Shown: positions 28,871 to 41,640, counted from the stretch's first letter. The stretch: DNA of 64,000 bases from Cacajao melanocephalus (GCA_963573385.1 CAUYLG010026806.1:38480-102479), one strand, 5' to 3'. Numbers and translations are program-made. Notes: generated by a model not told the origin, from the sequence alone.

Positions 28871-30599
28871 CATTATGTAACACACAGTGAAGTGGTGGTG
28901 GATGTATTTAGATGAATGTTGAGATTATCTCGTGTGGGGTTCTGATCTGGTGAGGAGTGGTGTGTGCATGTGGGTTGGGTGGGGAGGGTCTTCTCTTCAA
29001 GGACTGCTTGTTTCTACTGTGGTCACCCGAGGAGGAAGCAGCAGATGTACATTTAGAAACTGGAACATGGGGGGCTTAGACCTGGAAGATGAGAGGGATT
29101 TCAGTACACAGAGGTGGGATTGAGTCTGGAGTAGGGACCGCATGCTGTGGTGGCCCAGGGAGCTGGCCTCAGAGGGTTGGCCCTTCTGACTCAGACTGCA
29201 GCAAGCAGCTCTGGGCCATGTGTACGCCAGCCTCCCAGAGGATGAGAAAACGTGGAGAAAGAGATGCAATGCTTGTTCTCAGCAGAGCCCCGGGAACTAG
29301 GAGGCAACTAGCCCAGGTAGGCTGGGCTGATGAAGGAAAGGCAGTGGGCACTCTTGAGAAAGTCCCACGGGCAGAGGAATTCTGGGGCCTGAGAATTGCA
29401 GGAGGACCCTTCCCATCTCCAGGTGGAGCACCCTCTGATGGCCAGCCTGAAGGATCTGGGAGTCTGGGGTCCCTTTCCTCAAGGGATTTTGTCTTGAGGG
29501 TCTCTTGTCCTGCCCACCCCCACCTGGGGACCTCCACCTGTAGAAAGCTCCCCGCTTTTAGCTCAGGGTACTCACTGTGTAGCTTATGATCCTCCAAAGG
29601 GAGGGCTGAGTGGAGCTTGGCCTCCCTCCTGTCCTGTAATGGCCTGCAGGGATTTGGGGATAGCCCTGGACTCCGGAGTTTCTTCCAATAATGCCCTTTG
29701 TAGCTGGTTCCTCTCCTCTAAGCCTGTGTGTTCCTCTCCTTTTAGCCTGTGTGTGCTCTCACAGTCCAGCCTGAGAATGCAGGGAGAGCTGATCACCACC
29801 TCCCTTTGTCTACATAATATACTTCTGTTAATGTTCTCAGTTGGTACACTAGCTTTTCTGGGTAGCCCCTTCCCACATTAACGTGTTTTGAGAACATGTA
29901 CTTCCATTTTGTGCTACTAAGCAAAGGAGTCCCTGACCTGCATTGCTATGGACCTGAATACAAACCCTGGTATTGATATCTGAGCACAAAGCAGAATTAC
30001 GTGCTAGGGACTAAGAAAGGAAGGGGTGGTCAATGGACAAATTCATAGCGAGGAAGATGAGAAATTTCAGGTGCATCTGTGAGTGTGTTGGTCTGGCTTG
30101 CTGGGACACTGTGGGCAGATATCAGCTTCCGGGCCTGAAAATCCCTCCAGCTCACAGTTTGCTGGCCTCAGCCCAATCATGCCCCCGCCTGGGGTCTTGG
30201 GGTCAACCGGCCCTGAGTAATGGCAAAGCCTGGCCGGGGAGCAGCTGCTCCAAGGTGGTGCTAGGTGAGTGGAGTGGACCTGCCTTGAGCTGTCCTCATC
30301 CTTATCATACCTCAAGCCCTGGGAGGGACCAGCAGGTGGCAGTGGGGTGGAGGGAGGGGGCTGGAGTAGAGGAGGGTGGGCTGGGGCTTGGGGTGGCAGG
30401 TGGTGAATGGAATGTTGGTGTGGCAAGAGGGACGCTGGGCTGGGTATCTGGAGAGTGAGGGCAGGCCCCTACCCTACCCCTGGCCAGCCATCCAATGAAT
30501 GGGTCATGATGCCACCTGTCTCCTGGGCAGGGTTTCAGGGGCTCCTCTGTGGCATCTCTTGTGAAGGCACATGATGCTAGGAAGCGGGCAGGTCTGGGG
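28871..30599. other. Intron 1 unique DNA
   Basis: No exon or repeat is recognised; holds the plus-strand CTCF motif at 30,329. Confidence 0.5.
30329..30342 (+). promoter_or_regulatory. CTCF consensus motif, plus orientation, intron 1
   Basis: Forward strand reads CCAGCAGGTGGCAG, matching all 14 positions of CCASYAGRKGGCRS. It lies ~8.1 kb into intron 1 in GC-rich unique sequence. It is oriented divergently from the motif at 19102. Confidence 0.65.
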
Positions 30600-30760
30600 T
30601 GCCAGTGCCCTGCAGGGTGGCTCACATCTGGCTCGAAGCCCATCCTGGAGGCCCAATCCCAGGCACATCCCTTAAGCCTGGACCTCTTCATCTATGAAAT
30701 GGGGACTTAGAGCTCGGAATTCGTGTCCTTGTAAGAAGGGGAGGAAATGTGTGTGAAAGG
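30600..30760 (+). repeat. MIR fragment
   Basis: GACCTCTTCATCTATGAAATGG, preceded by a diverged MIR 5' half. Confidence 0.5.
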
Positions 30761-31990
30761 CTTTCTCTCTCCTCCACTCAGGAAGCAGCTGGTGAGTGAT
30801 ACAGTTTTGTTGTGATGGTGGTCATTTGGGCATGCTCATTAAGGGTCAGTCATTTGGGCCTGGTTGTGCTCTGTCTACTCTTGGCAAATTCACTTTTAGC
30901 TTCCCTTTGCTACTTCCCCACCACCCCCTTTCTGCTGCTGCCCAACACCTATATCTCTCTCTCGGCCCTAATCCTGGCAAGGGGCTGCCTGAGGCTCACT
31001 CTGACTGAGAGATGCTCCTCAGAGACAGAAAAGCTCCTACTGTCCAATGGAAGGGGGCTGGGATGGCGGGTGTCAGGCTGGGAGCTTTGGGGGCCGCAAG
31101 CCACATTCAGAGTGTCTCCGTTGGATGGATATGGACTGGAATAGAAGCCCTGGCTCCGTTCAAGGAGTGAGGGTTCCCGGACTCAGCTCTGTTGGGGTAC
31201 TATGGCTTCCTGGGACGCCACCTTCCACCCCGCCACTGCAGTGACCTTTAAAACTCCTGCCCCAGACCCTGGTGGTTCCCCATCCCCTGCAGAGTCGGAC
31301 CTGGGTCCTCAGCTCACAGCCCTGTTCCTCCAGCCCTGCCCAGGTCTGTGCCCACAACTTCTGCCCTGACTCTGGCTCCACCTTTCTCTTTTCCCCAGTT
31401 GTCCTTTATCCTCTTGAGCAAAGGACTTGTTTCTCTGCTCCCCAGCTAACTGTGCCTCAGTCTCCCAAGTAGACATCCAGATTCCCCAGGAGCCTGCTGG
31501 TCTCAGGCTCCCCTGCCCCCAGCCAGGCCCATGGCAGGTGCTCAGGCTGGCTGGATGCTGGCGTGTACTTTCCTGGCTCCCCGAGAGCAGGAACAGCTGA
31601 GAACTGAGCAGTTTGGGTGACATCTTTCTGCTCGGTGGTGCCTTGGGACCACTGGGCAGGTGTGGAATTGGCTGTGGTCTTTAGAACTCAAGTTGTCGCT
31701 TCTAATGGGAGATGACAGATTAGGGATCCGTCTGCTGAGTGGGGAGCTGCTCACTCCTGAGGCTTAGATGTGTGATCTTGGTCCCCAAGGCCACCTGCAG
31801 GTGCCAGGCCTCTGTAAGTCTGCCGGGCATCTGGCAGGAAGAGATGCCCACTTGTGAAATGGCCTTTGGCTGTCACTGGCCCTGCCAGACATGTGAGGAG
31901 CAGCCTGCTCAGGAAGGTGAGAGACCTTTACCTGCGGCTGACGGGCACATAGCGCAATGTGGTGTTCAGAGGTGGGGAAGGCGGGCACAC
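30761..31990. other. Intron 1 unique or very old DNA
   Basis: No exon is recognised. 31,190-31,480 is faintly L2-like but too diverged to call. Confidence 0.4.
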
Positions 31991-32235
31991 ATCTGGGGTG
32001 AGCCTCTCAGGTGGGGCTGGGGTGAGCCTCTTAGGAGGGGCAGGGGTGAGCCTCTCAGGTGGGGCTGGGGAGGACCTCTCAGGTGGGCTGGGGTGAGGCT
32101 CAGAGTTGGGGCCCAGGTGAGGCTCTCAGGTGGGCTGGGGTGAACTCAGGAGGGCCTGGGGTGAGCCTCTTGGGTGAGCAGGGTGAGCCTCTCTAGTGGG
32201 GCTCGGGTGATCTGCTCAGGTGTGCAGGGCGAGCT
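31991..32235 (+). repeat. 23-24 bp minisatellite
   Basis: Units of the form GGGGTGAGCCTCTCAGGTGG begin at ~31,999, 32,022, 32,046, 32,070 and 32,093 and then degrade to ~32,235. The reading frame gives an 8-residue repeat only because 24 is divisible by three. Confidence 0.93.
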
Positions 32236-32880
32236 GCGTGGTACTGAGAACTGTGGGGTGCACACTTTGTTTCCACATTTGAAGCAGAAGCTGTAGGCAG
32301 CATTTTGTGTCAGGGCAGCTTGGGGTGCAAGGCTCTGTGTGGTCTGGAAACAGGCAGTGCCAGGCCCCTCATGGGTGCCAGGGCGTGGGCATTCAGTTGG
32401 ATGTGGGTAGGAGCCAACTGCTGCTGATGCCTGATGGGCCTAGGCTGAGCTTATCTGGGCCACAGGGAAGGGTCCAGCGCAGGGATGCTGCGGGATGCGG
32501 GAGAACGTTCCCCAGTGAGTCTGGCCATGATGAGAGGCTCTCCCTGTGCCGTTTCCCGGAGATGACTTCTTTGACAGCACCCAAGTGCTGAGGAGCTCTG
32601 GCAGTTGGGGAAGTTGGTCCAGTGTCTGTTTGGGACAATGTTCAGGCCACAGGTATCCAAACACCAGTGAGGGGGAGGGTGGTGTGCGTTGACTCCCCAG
32701 ATTGCTCTCATACTGTGGGAAGGGAAAGTTGGCAAGCAGCTGCAGAGTGTTTCGTGAGAGGGAGGAAATTCCCCACAATTCTTCTGTGACCCCATGATCA
32801 CATCCAAGAATGGCTTCAGCATTCTGTGTTCACCTTCTTGTCATTGCTCAAATGCGCTTGCTGTTTATCATTTCATCAGA
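32236..32880. other. Intron 1 unique DNA
   Basis: Nothing recognised. Confidence 0.45.
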
Positions 32881-32884
32881 GTGG

Positions 32885-33310
32885 ATCATTTAGGGATGGT
32901 GTTCGGGTGCCTGTCGCAGAAAACCCATTTAACAAGGACTTGAGCAAACAGCAGTTTTCTGTTTCTTGGTTGCAAAGCGCGGGGCAGGCAGAGGGGCTGA
33001 CAGGTGGCTCCACAATGCCTTGAGGAACAGGCTCTTCCCAGCTTCTGCTTTCAGTCATCTCAGCGTGGTTTTTGTCCTCTGGCTGGTGTCTCATGGTTCC
33101 ATGGTGGCTGTTCCACCTCCAGTATTCTCTCCAGCTTCCCTCCTGGCAGGAAGAAGAGGAAGAACACAAGTCAAAGGTATATGTCAGCTGAGCCTGCTTC
33201 TTTCTAAAGAGCTTTCCTGGACGACCCACCCAACAGCTTCTACTTATATCTCGTCAGCCAGGACTATGCCTTATGACCAACTCTAGCTGCAAGGGAACCT
33301 GGAAAATGGG
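32885..33310 (-). mobile_element. Old MaLR/ERVL-type LTR-like fragment, antisense
   Basis: Starts with GCAGAAAACCCATTTAACAA and ends with CTAGCTGCAAGGGAACCTGG, a common end pattern of old antisense MaLR LTR copies. Family uncertain. Confidence 0.4.
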
Positions 33311-34820
33311 GTGTCCTGTTTCTCAAAGCAAGCTGGGGTGCAGCTGGTGAGGAGGGGGTGGAGTCAGGTATCAGGAGGTGCCCACTGTGTCTGTGGCGAT
33401 ATGCACAGCATTTCAGAGCCCCCTTTCTCTTTAAGTCTACGTCACACATTACCTTGTGTTTGCACAGTGTGGAGGGAAATGATTTTAATGGCTATATATC
33501 CACTGACTGAGTGGACACTCAACTATTGAACTGTGCCTCTATCAATAACAATTTAATGTATCTTTTCTTTTTTTAGGCTAACTATAGATCGTGCTTTGTT
33601 GGACATCTCTGTGGGTGTGGATGCTGTGAGGTCTTCCTTTAAGGGTTTGCTGGCTGTAGTGGGATCAGCAGGTCAGAGGGCACAGCACTCGGCTGTGTTA
33701 TTGTGTCGTTCCCATCAACAGCTACACAAGCAGGGGTGGGTCTTCTGGCTTCACTGCAACTTCAGCCGCCCTCAGCAATGTTGACAATGTTTTTGATGTT
33801 CTATTTTAGAATGTTTTCTTAGTGATCTTCAGGTGGCCTTGGAAAGACAGCTGGGATGAGCTCACGTGGGGCTGGAAAGCTGGTGTCCACGGTGAAGTCC
33901 TTGCTCACCCCAGACACAGCCAGTCCAGGGAGATTGCACTGTACTTGTGGACACATGAAATGAGGAGGGGGAGGGGAGGTGAGCCTGTGGACTCAGTTTA
34001 GCTCCAGGAACCGGGAGGGTTTTCCTTGACAGTCTGGCCCCGCCGATTGGCTCTGGTCACTGCAGCTCTGTACCAAGAAGCAGCCTCAGTGGGGCAGGGT
34101 GCCATGTGTGATTGATTAGTCATGTCTGACATGGGGATGGGTCAGGCAGTGGTAGCATGCTTGTCAAATAGGCCCACCTTGGGCTGGTGGAAGAGAGGAT
34201 TTTGGAGGTGGATGCCTTTCCATCAATATGCTAGGAGTGATGTCATTATGGATAATTGCTTGACCTGGGCGTGATCTAGTTTACAAGACAGGTTCCCATC
34301 CACAACCATCTTTTATCCATTAACAAGACTATAGAATAGGGTCAGTGGTTACCTGGTTATGCTGACGAGTCTCTGAGAGAGCTGGTGACTTACCCAAGGT
34401 CATGAGGTAGAGCTTAGGACTTGAGCCCAAATCTCTCTTCAAGCTTGACGTGGTCTCCGTTACACCCACAGCCTGTCCAGGGTGCAGTCCCAGACACTTT
34501 CGCTCTGCCTGGAATTAAGAACTTGGATATAGGAAGGATCAGTCTCAAAGACTATCACCTGACAGTCAAGAGAACTCAGAAGTCATCTGGTCCCACCCTC
34601 TCAGGATGGCAGCATCACTGAACCCTCCAGGGACAGGGAGTTCATGGCCTCACACATAGAGAAAGGCAGATATGGCATCAATTTTAAAATAAAAGGACAA
34701 ATGACAAAATGACTCTTATTGATTTGTCTTAGTTCTCCTGACCAGAGCTCCCCAGGATAAATGTGACCTCATATTCTTTTACCAAAGAGCTATTGTTTAT
34801 GGCATGCCCATGGGATTCTA
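33311..34820. other. Intron 1 unique or diverged DNA
   Basis: No exon is seen. 33,480-33,660 faintly resembles an L1 3' region (GCTATATATCCACTGACTG). Confidence 0.4.
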
Positions 34821-34825
34821 TTTTG

Positions 34826-34846
34826 TTTTGTTTTGTTTTGTTTTCC
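34826..34846. repeat. (TTTTG)n microsatellite
   Basis: Four perfect TTTTG units. Confidence 0.95.
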
Positions 34847-34869
34847 CAGCCACTATATCAATTAATTCC

Positions 34870-35040
34870 ATCCTCTCAACAACCCTGAGATAGATATTTT
34901 CATGTATCCCCATTTTACAGATGAGGATGCAGATCAGGGAGACTAAGCAATTTGTCCAGGGTCACATAGCTAATAAGTGGCAGAAAGGAGTCACGCCCAG
35001 GAAGTCTGACTTCAGAGCCTGCGTTATGTTGCTCCATACA
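34870..35040 (-). repeat. MIR, near-complete, antisense
   Basis: CCCATTTTACAGATGAGGATG, GTCCAGGGTCACATAGCTAA and GACTTCAGAGCCTGCGTTA in reverse MIR order. Confidence 0.88.
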
Positions 35041-35044
35041 GCGT

Positions 35045-35455
35045 CTTTTCACCTGTATCAGTTAGCTAGTGATGTGTAAGAAATCATCCACAAACCCAGA
35101 GGCTGAAAACGACCACCATCTATTATTGTTCACAGTCTGAGGCTCAGCTGGGCACCTTTTTCTCACTGCTGGTCTGCAGGCTGATGGGGGAAGCTCTGCT
35201 TCAAGTCATTGCACGTTTTTTGCTCGATGATGGCAAAGGCACAGGAGAGCAGCAAAAGTCAGTGATGCCTCTTATGCCAAGACACTGCCGTGAAGCTGTC
35301 ACTTCTTCCATATCCCATTGCCCAAAGCAAGTCATGTAACAGGCCAAAGTCAAAAGGTGGGAAATACATCCTGCCCACAATGAGCCCAAAGCAATGGTAT
35401 AGCGTCTCAGCCTCCCATCTGACGAGGCCTCTTGCCAAGTCCCTCCTGCCACCCC
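35045..35455 (-). mobile_element. MaLR/ERVL-type LTR fragment, antisense
   Basis: TATCAGTTAGCTAGTGATGTG at the start and CCCAAAGCAAGTCATGTAAC further on match the layout of antisense MLT1-like LTRs. Subfamily uncertain. Confidence 0.5.
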
Positions 35456-35459
35456 CTCC

Positions 35460-35599
35460 TTGCTATGATTTGCTGCCTGGTGCAGTGAAGAGCATAGCTT
35501 TGGTTTCTAGCTGGGTTCAAATCCTGCCCATTGCACAGCTCTCAGATGACGTGCTGTTTTCTCATCTGTAACACAGACAGTCCACAGTCTACCTTTGGG
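35460..35599 (+). repeat. MIR, 5' half (split by an LTR)
   Basis: GCTGGGTTCAAATCCTGCCC then TTTTCTCATCTGTAACACAG. The continuation lies at 35,975-36,070 beyond the MLT1. Confidence 0.75.
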
Positions 35600-35970
35600 T
35601 TAGTTATAGTTTGCTGGGGCTGCCAGTACAAAGTGAGACAGGGTGACTTAAGCAGCAGAAAATAATTTTTTCTCACAGTTCCTGAGGCCCGAAGTCCAAG
35701 ATCAAGGTATCGGCAAGGTTGATTTCTTCTGAATCCTTTCTTTTTGGCCTGTGGATAATCATCTCCCTGTGTCTTCACATAGCTGTCCCTCTGTACGTGT
35801 CTGTGGTCCTAATCTCCTCTCCTTATAAGGACACCAGTTAGTTTGGATTAGGGCTCACGCAAAAGGCCTCATTTTACCTTTTTTTTCCCCAAAACAGTTA
35901 CATCCAGAGGTCCTGGGGGGCTAGGATTTCAACATATAAACTTGGGGTGAGGGGACATTTTTCAGCACAC
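35600..35970 (-). mobile_element. MLT1-type MaLR LTR, antisense, inserted in a MIR
   Basis: ATAGTTTGCTGGGGCTGCCA, CCTTATAAGGACACCAGTTA and GGATTTCAACATATAAACTT are antisense MaLR landmarks in order. Confidence 0.8.
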
Positions 35971-35974
35971 AGTA

Positions 35975-36070
35975 ACTTCCTAGGACTGCTGTGAGGATTA
36001 AGCGAGATCAGGGAGATGAAAGCACCTAGTTCAGGGCCTGTCCCATAGAAGTCATTCGATGCATGTTGCT
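35975..36070 (+). repeat. MIR, 3' half
   Basis: GACTGCTGTGAGGATTAAG, then AGGGCCTGTCCCATAGAAG; continues the MIR interrupted at 35,600. Confidence 0.75.
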
Positions 36071-36233
36071 TCTCTGCCGTAACCCATGTACGAATCTGAG
36101 TTTATCTTACTATGGTCAAGAAGACTTTGTTTTCCAAATATGTTAATTAATCTATTGTTACTTATCAAAATCTGACCATTTGCTAGGCTGAAAGCCTACC
36201 ATGGTGGAGTGGACCCAACCCAGGATCGGTCAT

Positions 36234-36572
36234 TGATGTGGTTTGTCTCTGCGTCCCCACCCAAATCTCATCTCAAATTTTAATCCCCGTGTGTCAAGGG
36301 AGAGCAGTGATCAGATTGGGTGGGCAGTCCCATCCTGTTAATGAATGAGTTCTCAGTAGAGCTGATGGTTTTAAAGTATGGCACTTCCTCATTCTTGCAC
36401 TTACTCTTTTCTGCCGCCTTGTGAAGAAGGTGACTACTTTCCTTTCCACCACGATTATAATTTAACTGAGACCTCTCCGGCAATGTGGAACTGTGAGTCA
36501 ATTAAATCTCTTTCCTTTAAATTACCCAGTCTTGGGTATTTCTATATAATAGGGTGAGAACGGACTAATACA
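36234..36572 (+). mobile_element. MST/THE1-type MaLR solo LTR
   Basis: TGATGTGGTTTG start, ATGTGGAACTGTGAGTCAAT and terminal GGACTAATACA. Exact 5-bp target-site duplication GTCAT at 36229-36233 and 36573-36577. About 339 bp; no internal provirus remains. Confidence 0.93.
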
Positions 36573-36577
36573 GTCAT

Positions 36578-36720
36578 GGAGGGACCTGGGCTGGAATCCC
36601 TCCTCTACCTTTTACTACTGGGGGATGGCAGGTACACCACTTTCTTGCTCTCATCCTCAGCATCCTTATTTGTAGGGTATGGGTGATCCTATCTCCTTTA
36701 GCATGTTTTGAGGTATACGA
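36578..36720 (+). repeat. MIR fragment
   Basis: GACCTGGGCTGGAATCCCTC then CATCCTTATTTGTAGGGTATG. Confidence 0.65.
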
Positions 36721-37042
36721 AGTCTACTGTGCTTTTAAACCTTTTCTTAATTGGATTTAAAAACTGGTAACATGTAATACCTCTGTAATTTAAACATACA
36801 CACACATTAATGTTAGGTTTTTGGTGTGATTATTATTATGACTATATATAATAAATGAGTACTTATCTTTAAGATTAGATAATGATGCATGTATAAGTGA
36901 AATGTCTGAGATTTGCTTTAACATAACCTGAATCACACAGGGAAGTGGATAGGGGTTTCGATAAAACAGGATTGGCCTTGAGTTGTTCATTGCTGAAACT
37001 TGAGTATTCCTATCTGGGGATTAATTACATTTTTCTCTACCT

Positions 37043-37166
37043 TGGTGTATATGTATGTGTGTGTATGTATATATACATATACATGTATATATACACATAT
37101 GTATACGTATATATACATACACACATGTATATATACATGTATATATACATATATGCTATATATGAA
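37043..37166. repeat. Alternating TA/TG/CA tract with many palindromes
   Basis: Continuous alternating purine-pyrimidine DNA (ATATACATGTATATATAC-like units) able to form cruciforms or Z-DNA. Confidence 0.95.
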
Positions 37167-37379
37167 AATCTATATAGTGAAAACTTAAGAAAAACCAAAC
37201 AAAACATATCATAGAAGTAGAAGCCTCCTGTCATGGTCCAGCCCCTTAGCCCCATGTCTAAGAGGTGACAGCTAGCAGCAGGTTGCCGCATAGAAGAGGA
37301 TGGAAATACTTGGCTCTGTTGCAGGCTCTGGCATGCACGTGTTTTCTTTGGCTCTTACATTCTTTGAAAATATTTGGAA

Positions 37380-37807
<428 letters not shown>

Positions 37808-38080
37808 ACCTTTATTTTTATTAAACACTTACTTTACATTCTTTAGGTTTATTTATTTTTTCCTCCCTTCATGCACTGACGGTTACTAGGCTTTCTCTTT
37901 TTACAAATAAATTCAGTAAAGGCTATATGTTGTCCTCTGTATGCCCCTTTGGCTGCATCCCATAGGTTTCTCATTATCATTTGTAAGTAATTTGCAAACA
38001 AGTTTATTTTTTTCTTTAATCCAAGGGTTATTTGAAGTGTGTGTGTTTTAAAGTTGTACACAAAACACACATGCATACAC
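37808..38080 (-). mobile_element. Old L1 fragment, antisense
   Basis: GGCTGCATCCCATAGGTTTC and TCCAAGGGTTATTTGAAGTG are antisense L1 ORF2 landmarks. Confidence 0.75.
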
Positions 38081-38094
38081 ATGCACTTTTGTTA

Positions 38095-38320
38095 GTGTAA
38101 TGATTAGGTAAGAGAATGAGTTTTGGAGCCAGACTGCTTGTGTATTATTCTGTCTTGGTCATTCACTAATTGCAATGCAATTATGTAGACCTGTTTTTCA
38201 GCCTCTCTGTGCTTTGGCTTTTGCCATCTATGAAATGAGGCTGGTAACAACAACAATAATAGACCTCAAGGTTGTTGAGAAGATTAAGTTATTTATTGAA
38301 TTTTGTATATTTAAAATAGC
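38095..38320 (+). repeat. MIR, near-complete
   Basis: GTTTTGGAGCCAGACTGCTTG, TTTGCCATCTATGAAATGAG and GTTGTTGAGAAGATTAAG in order. Confidence 0.88.
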
Positions 38321-39327
38321 TAATATGTTTTGAGTGTTTACTATCTGTAAGTCATATTTATAATGCATAATTTCTATATTTTAAAATTTACAGGATATTT
38401 TCTTTGTAGTGCAATGATTAATTTTTGTAGAGTTCCATGAATATTTGAAAAGACCATGTATTTCTTTGTTGTGTATAAACTTATACACAAATCTATTAAA
38501 TCAAACTTATTTGTTATGTTACTCAAATCCTTTTTAAAGTCTGAAAACTAGTGATTCCTGGCTCAATCAGCTTGCACACATGTTGGGTTTAGCACATATA
38601 GTGTTTAAATTATCATTATTTTATTAACATTTATGCCTTAAATGGAGCATGTGCTCTTTTCAGTTCACCATAGTCCCTAACATCATTATATCAAGTCATC
38701 TTACTCATTGGCTTCAGCTGCCTCTCTCTACAGGCATTTTGATGTGTGTCTTTTGCTTTATAATCTGTCTATAATTATGATTAGGTCTACATAATTTCTG
38801 AGGGAGATCCCTTAGTGTCTTTACCAATGCTTGGTCACTGTAGCTTGTCAGTTTCTCCTTGTGTTTCTGACAATTTTAGTTTTATATTTTTTGAAGCTAT
38901 GTGGTTAGATGCATAAAGGTTTGTTGTTATTTCTTCTCGGTAGAGATAAGCTTGTGTGTGTAATACAAGCTTTTTTATGATAGTTGATGCTTGTGCCTTC
39001 TTTTATCCCTGATATTATTGCTGTGCCTGCTTTTTTAAAATTAGCATTTGTTATATATATGTTCATATTTTTAGCTTATGTTCACCCTTTTTCTTCTATG
39101 AAAGATTTTGATATGGCTTATAACAAAAGATATAAAAATAAGGTATAAAGTTAGTCCCATAATATGGGATGTTTGATTTGTGTATACAAACCTTCATATT
39201 GGCTGTGATACAGGTTCAAATTTACTTGTGGCTTCCAAGAAGAAAAGACAGAAAGGAAACATGTCAAATGTTATAACTGCTATCATTAGAAATGTGTGGT
39301 GCTAAATGCACACAGATTTGTGTTCTC
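38321..39327 (-). mobile_element. AT-rich, probable antisense L1M remnant
   Basis: TTTTTAAAATTAGCATTTG and TATTGCTGTGCCTGCTTTTT fit antisense L1 ORF2. Boundaries are vague and the first few hundred bases may be unique. Confidence 0.5.
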
Positions 39328-39624
39328 AGCCGACTGTGGTGGCTCGTGCTTGTAATCCCAGCACTTTGGGAGGCTGAAGTGGGTGGATCATGAGGTCAGG
39401 AGTTTGAGACCAGCCTGGCCAACATGGTGAAACCCCATCTCTACTAAAGATACAAAAAATTAGCCAGGCATGGTGGCACACACCTGTCATTCCCAACTAC
39501 TCGAGGGGCTGTGGCAAGAGAATCACTTGAACCCAGGAGGTGGAGGTTGCAGTGAGCTAAGATCATGCCATGGTATTCCAGTCTGGGTGACAGAGCAAGA
39601 CTCAATCTCAAAAAAAAAAAAAAA
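39328..39624 (+). mobile_element. Alu, sense, full length
   Basis: AGCCGACTGTGGTGGCTCG to A-tail. Confidence 0.95.
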
Positions 39625-41159
39625 GACTATGCTTTTTTACCTTCATTGAGGGTTCACCGAGTATTGCCGTATTAGTGTGAGGAAAATCAAAGAGGACTAT
39701 GAAATGTGGCTGACTTGGAAATAACCAGGGCCATGGAGCTCTCAGAGCATGTCTGGGTGGGATGTTCAGTGAGTGATGATGCTGGTCTCTGGGGTACACT
39801 GTCCAGGACCACCTGGGGCCTGGGCTGCTATAATTTTTTGGCTTTGTCTTCCTTAGTGTGTTGGCATTTGTGCTTGGGTTTATCACATCTCTGTTCCAGG
39901 CAGGAAAAAGGAGGAGGCAAAGGTCAGAAGGGTTATGACAGTGGGGATTGTCCTTTTAACAAACTTTCCTGGAAGCCCCACTCAGCATTTTCTGCCTCTG
40001 CCCCATTGGCCAAGGGTGGGCCACATGGCCACACTTGAGCCATCATTGGAAAGTGACTAGGAGGAGGAGGTGTGGCTGCATTTCCCATCTCACGCCTGCC
40101 TTGATACTTAAGGGACATCCAGTCTGGACTCCTGGAGAGAAAGGGACCTTCTGGTGGCCTGTTCAGTGGCCCCTCACACTCTGCTCACACACCTCCTGTT
40201 ACAAGGATGGCCCTCTGAGCCCTCAGCTGTGGTCAGCTACCACGTGTCCTGGATGTGACCTGGTAACACATGGTCAACTCCAACCCCTCATGCAGACCTG
40301 GCTTCTCTGTCTAGGCTTTAGTCTAACCATGCATGAGTGAGCCCATGGACAAGGTTGGCTTTGAAGTCTAGTGGCTGGTGATGGAAACCCTCAGACCTGC
40401 CTCTGAAGACAGAGGCCACCAGCTGCTTCATTTGGCATCTGGGGATGTCCCAAGAGTCCCCTATAAAAGAATCAGAAGCGGAGATGGAGCTGAAATGGGG
40501 AATGCTTTTGGCAGGAGAACACCTCAGAGTGAGAACAGCAGCGGGGAGGAGGGAGGGAGCAAGAGGAAGCTGCCGGTAGGGGCGGGGCGGGTGCTCTTCT
40601 CTCTTGCTGCTTTCTTCTCTGCCTGGCTCCCAGGCACCTGCTCTTCACCCTGTCTGGCAGGGGAGAAATCTGGAGCTGGTGGGTCATTGCTCTTATCTCC
40701 TTGAGCCTTTTGTCCTGGGACCAGAATCTCCCCACACAGGCAGGGTGTCAGTGCTGTGACCCTTTTCCTTCTTCCTATGACCCTTTTCCTTCTTCCTATC
40801 AGGTAGATGTTTGCTATAAGCTGGGATCTTGCTTTTAAAGTTTAGAGGGGAATTGCAGATGTCCCCTTCCCTGGCCCCTGCTGCCTCTGGTTGCAGTCCC
40901 TCCCCATCCCAGTCCCAGGAGGCCTGGCCATTGGAAATGCTCTGGTTTTTTTCCTTTGGGTTTTGTTTTCCAGCTCAGCCTAGATCCATTCTGGGCACAC
41001 AGAGGAGCCCTCTCTGATTTTTGGCTTCCTCTGGGGATGACCTAAGCATTTGTTTTTAAAGGGCGGGTATGGGGGGGTCACCAGGCATTATGCAACACTG
41101 CACTATGGCAACGTCACCCACTCGGCCTTCTCCAAGCTGCTTGCATTTCTGAGATGGCC
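39625..41159. other. Intron 1 unique DNA with a possible old LTR piece
   Basis: No exon is recognised. 39,850-40,060 (AAACTTTCCTGGAAGCCCC, then CACATGGCCACACTTGAGCC) resembles an antisense MaLR-type LTR. A perfect 21-bp tandem pair (GACCCTTTTCCTTCTTCCTAT) lies at 40,758-40,799. Confidence 0.45.
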
Positions 41160-41640
41160 CAGGGCCTGTGCTGATGTGCATCAAGCTAGCCCCAGGAGAT
41201 CGAGTCACTGCCCTGCTCAAGCCATCCATGGCTCCCAGTGGCCCACAGCCTGCAATGAATTGCTTACCCTGGCCCTTGAACTCTAAGCTCTTGCTTGTCT
41301 CTCAGGCCTGTCCGTCTCTCTACCCCTGTCCCATGCAGACCGAGTCACAGGCTGGAGTGGGACATCCCTAGCCACTGAAGATGCCTCCTCTCTGCAGCCT
41401 TCCCAGGCGGATGAGGGGTCTCTCCTCTGTGTCCCTGCAGCTCCAGGGCTCCTGCCAGCTCAGCACCTGCCACCCTGTGTCGTGTTCAGCTCTTTCCAAG
41501 CCAGTCTTCATTCTCTGTTCCCAGCACCCCTCAGCAGAGACCCTCTTCTTTATCTCCCAGGGACTGAGGCCCCCACCCGCCTGTGACTGGCACTAAGCAG
41601 GCCCTCCGAGAATATTTGTTGAATGAACATAAGCATGGAA
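41160..41640 (+). repeat. L2 3'-region, sense
   Basis: CAAGCCATCCATGGCTCCCA, CACTAAGCAGGCCCTCCGAG and AATATTTGTTGAATGAAC in L2 order. Confidence 0.8.
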
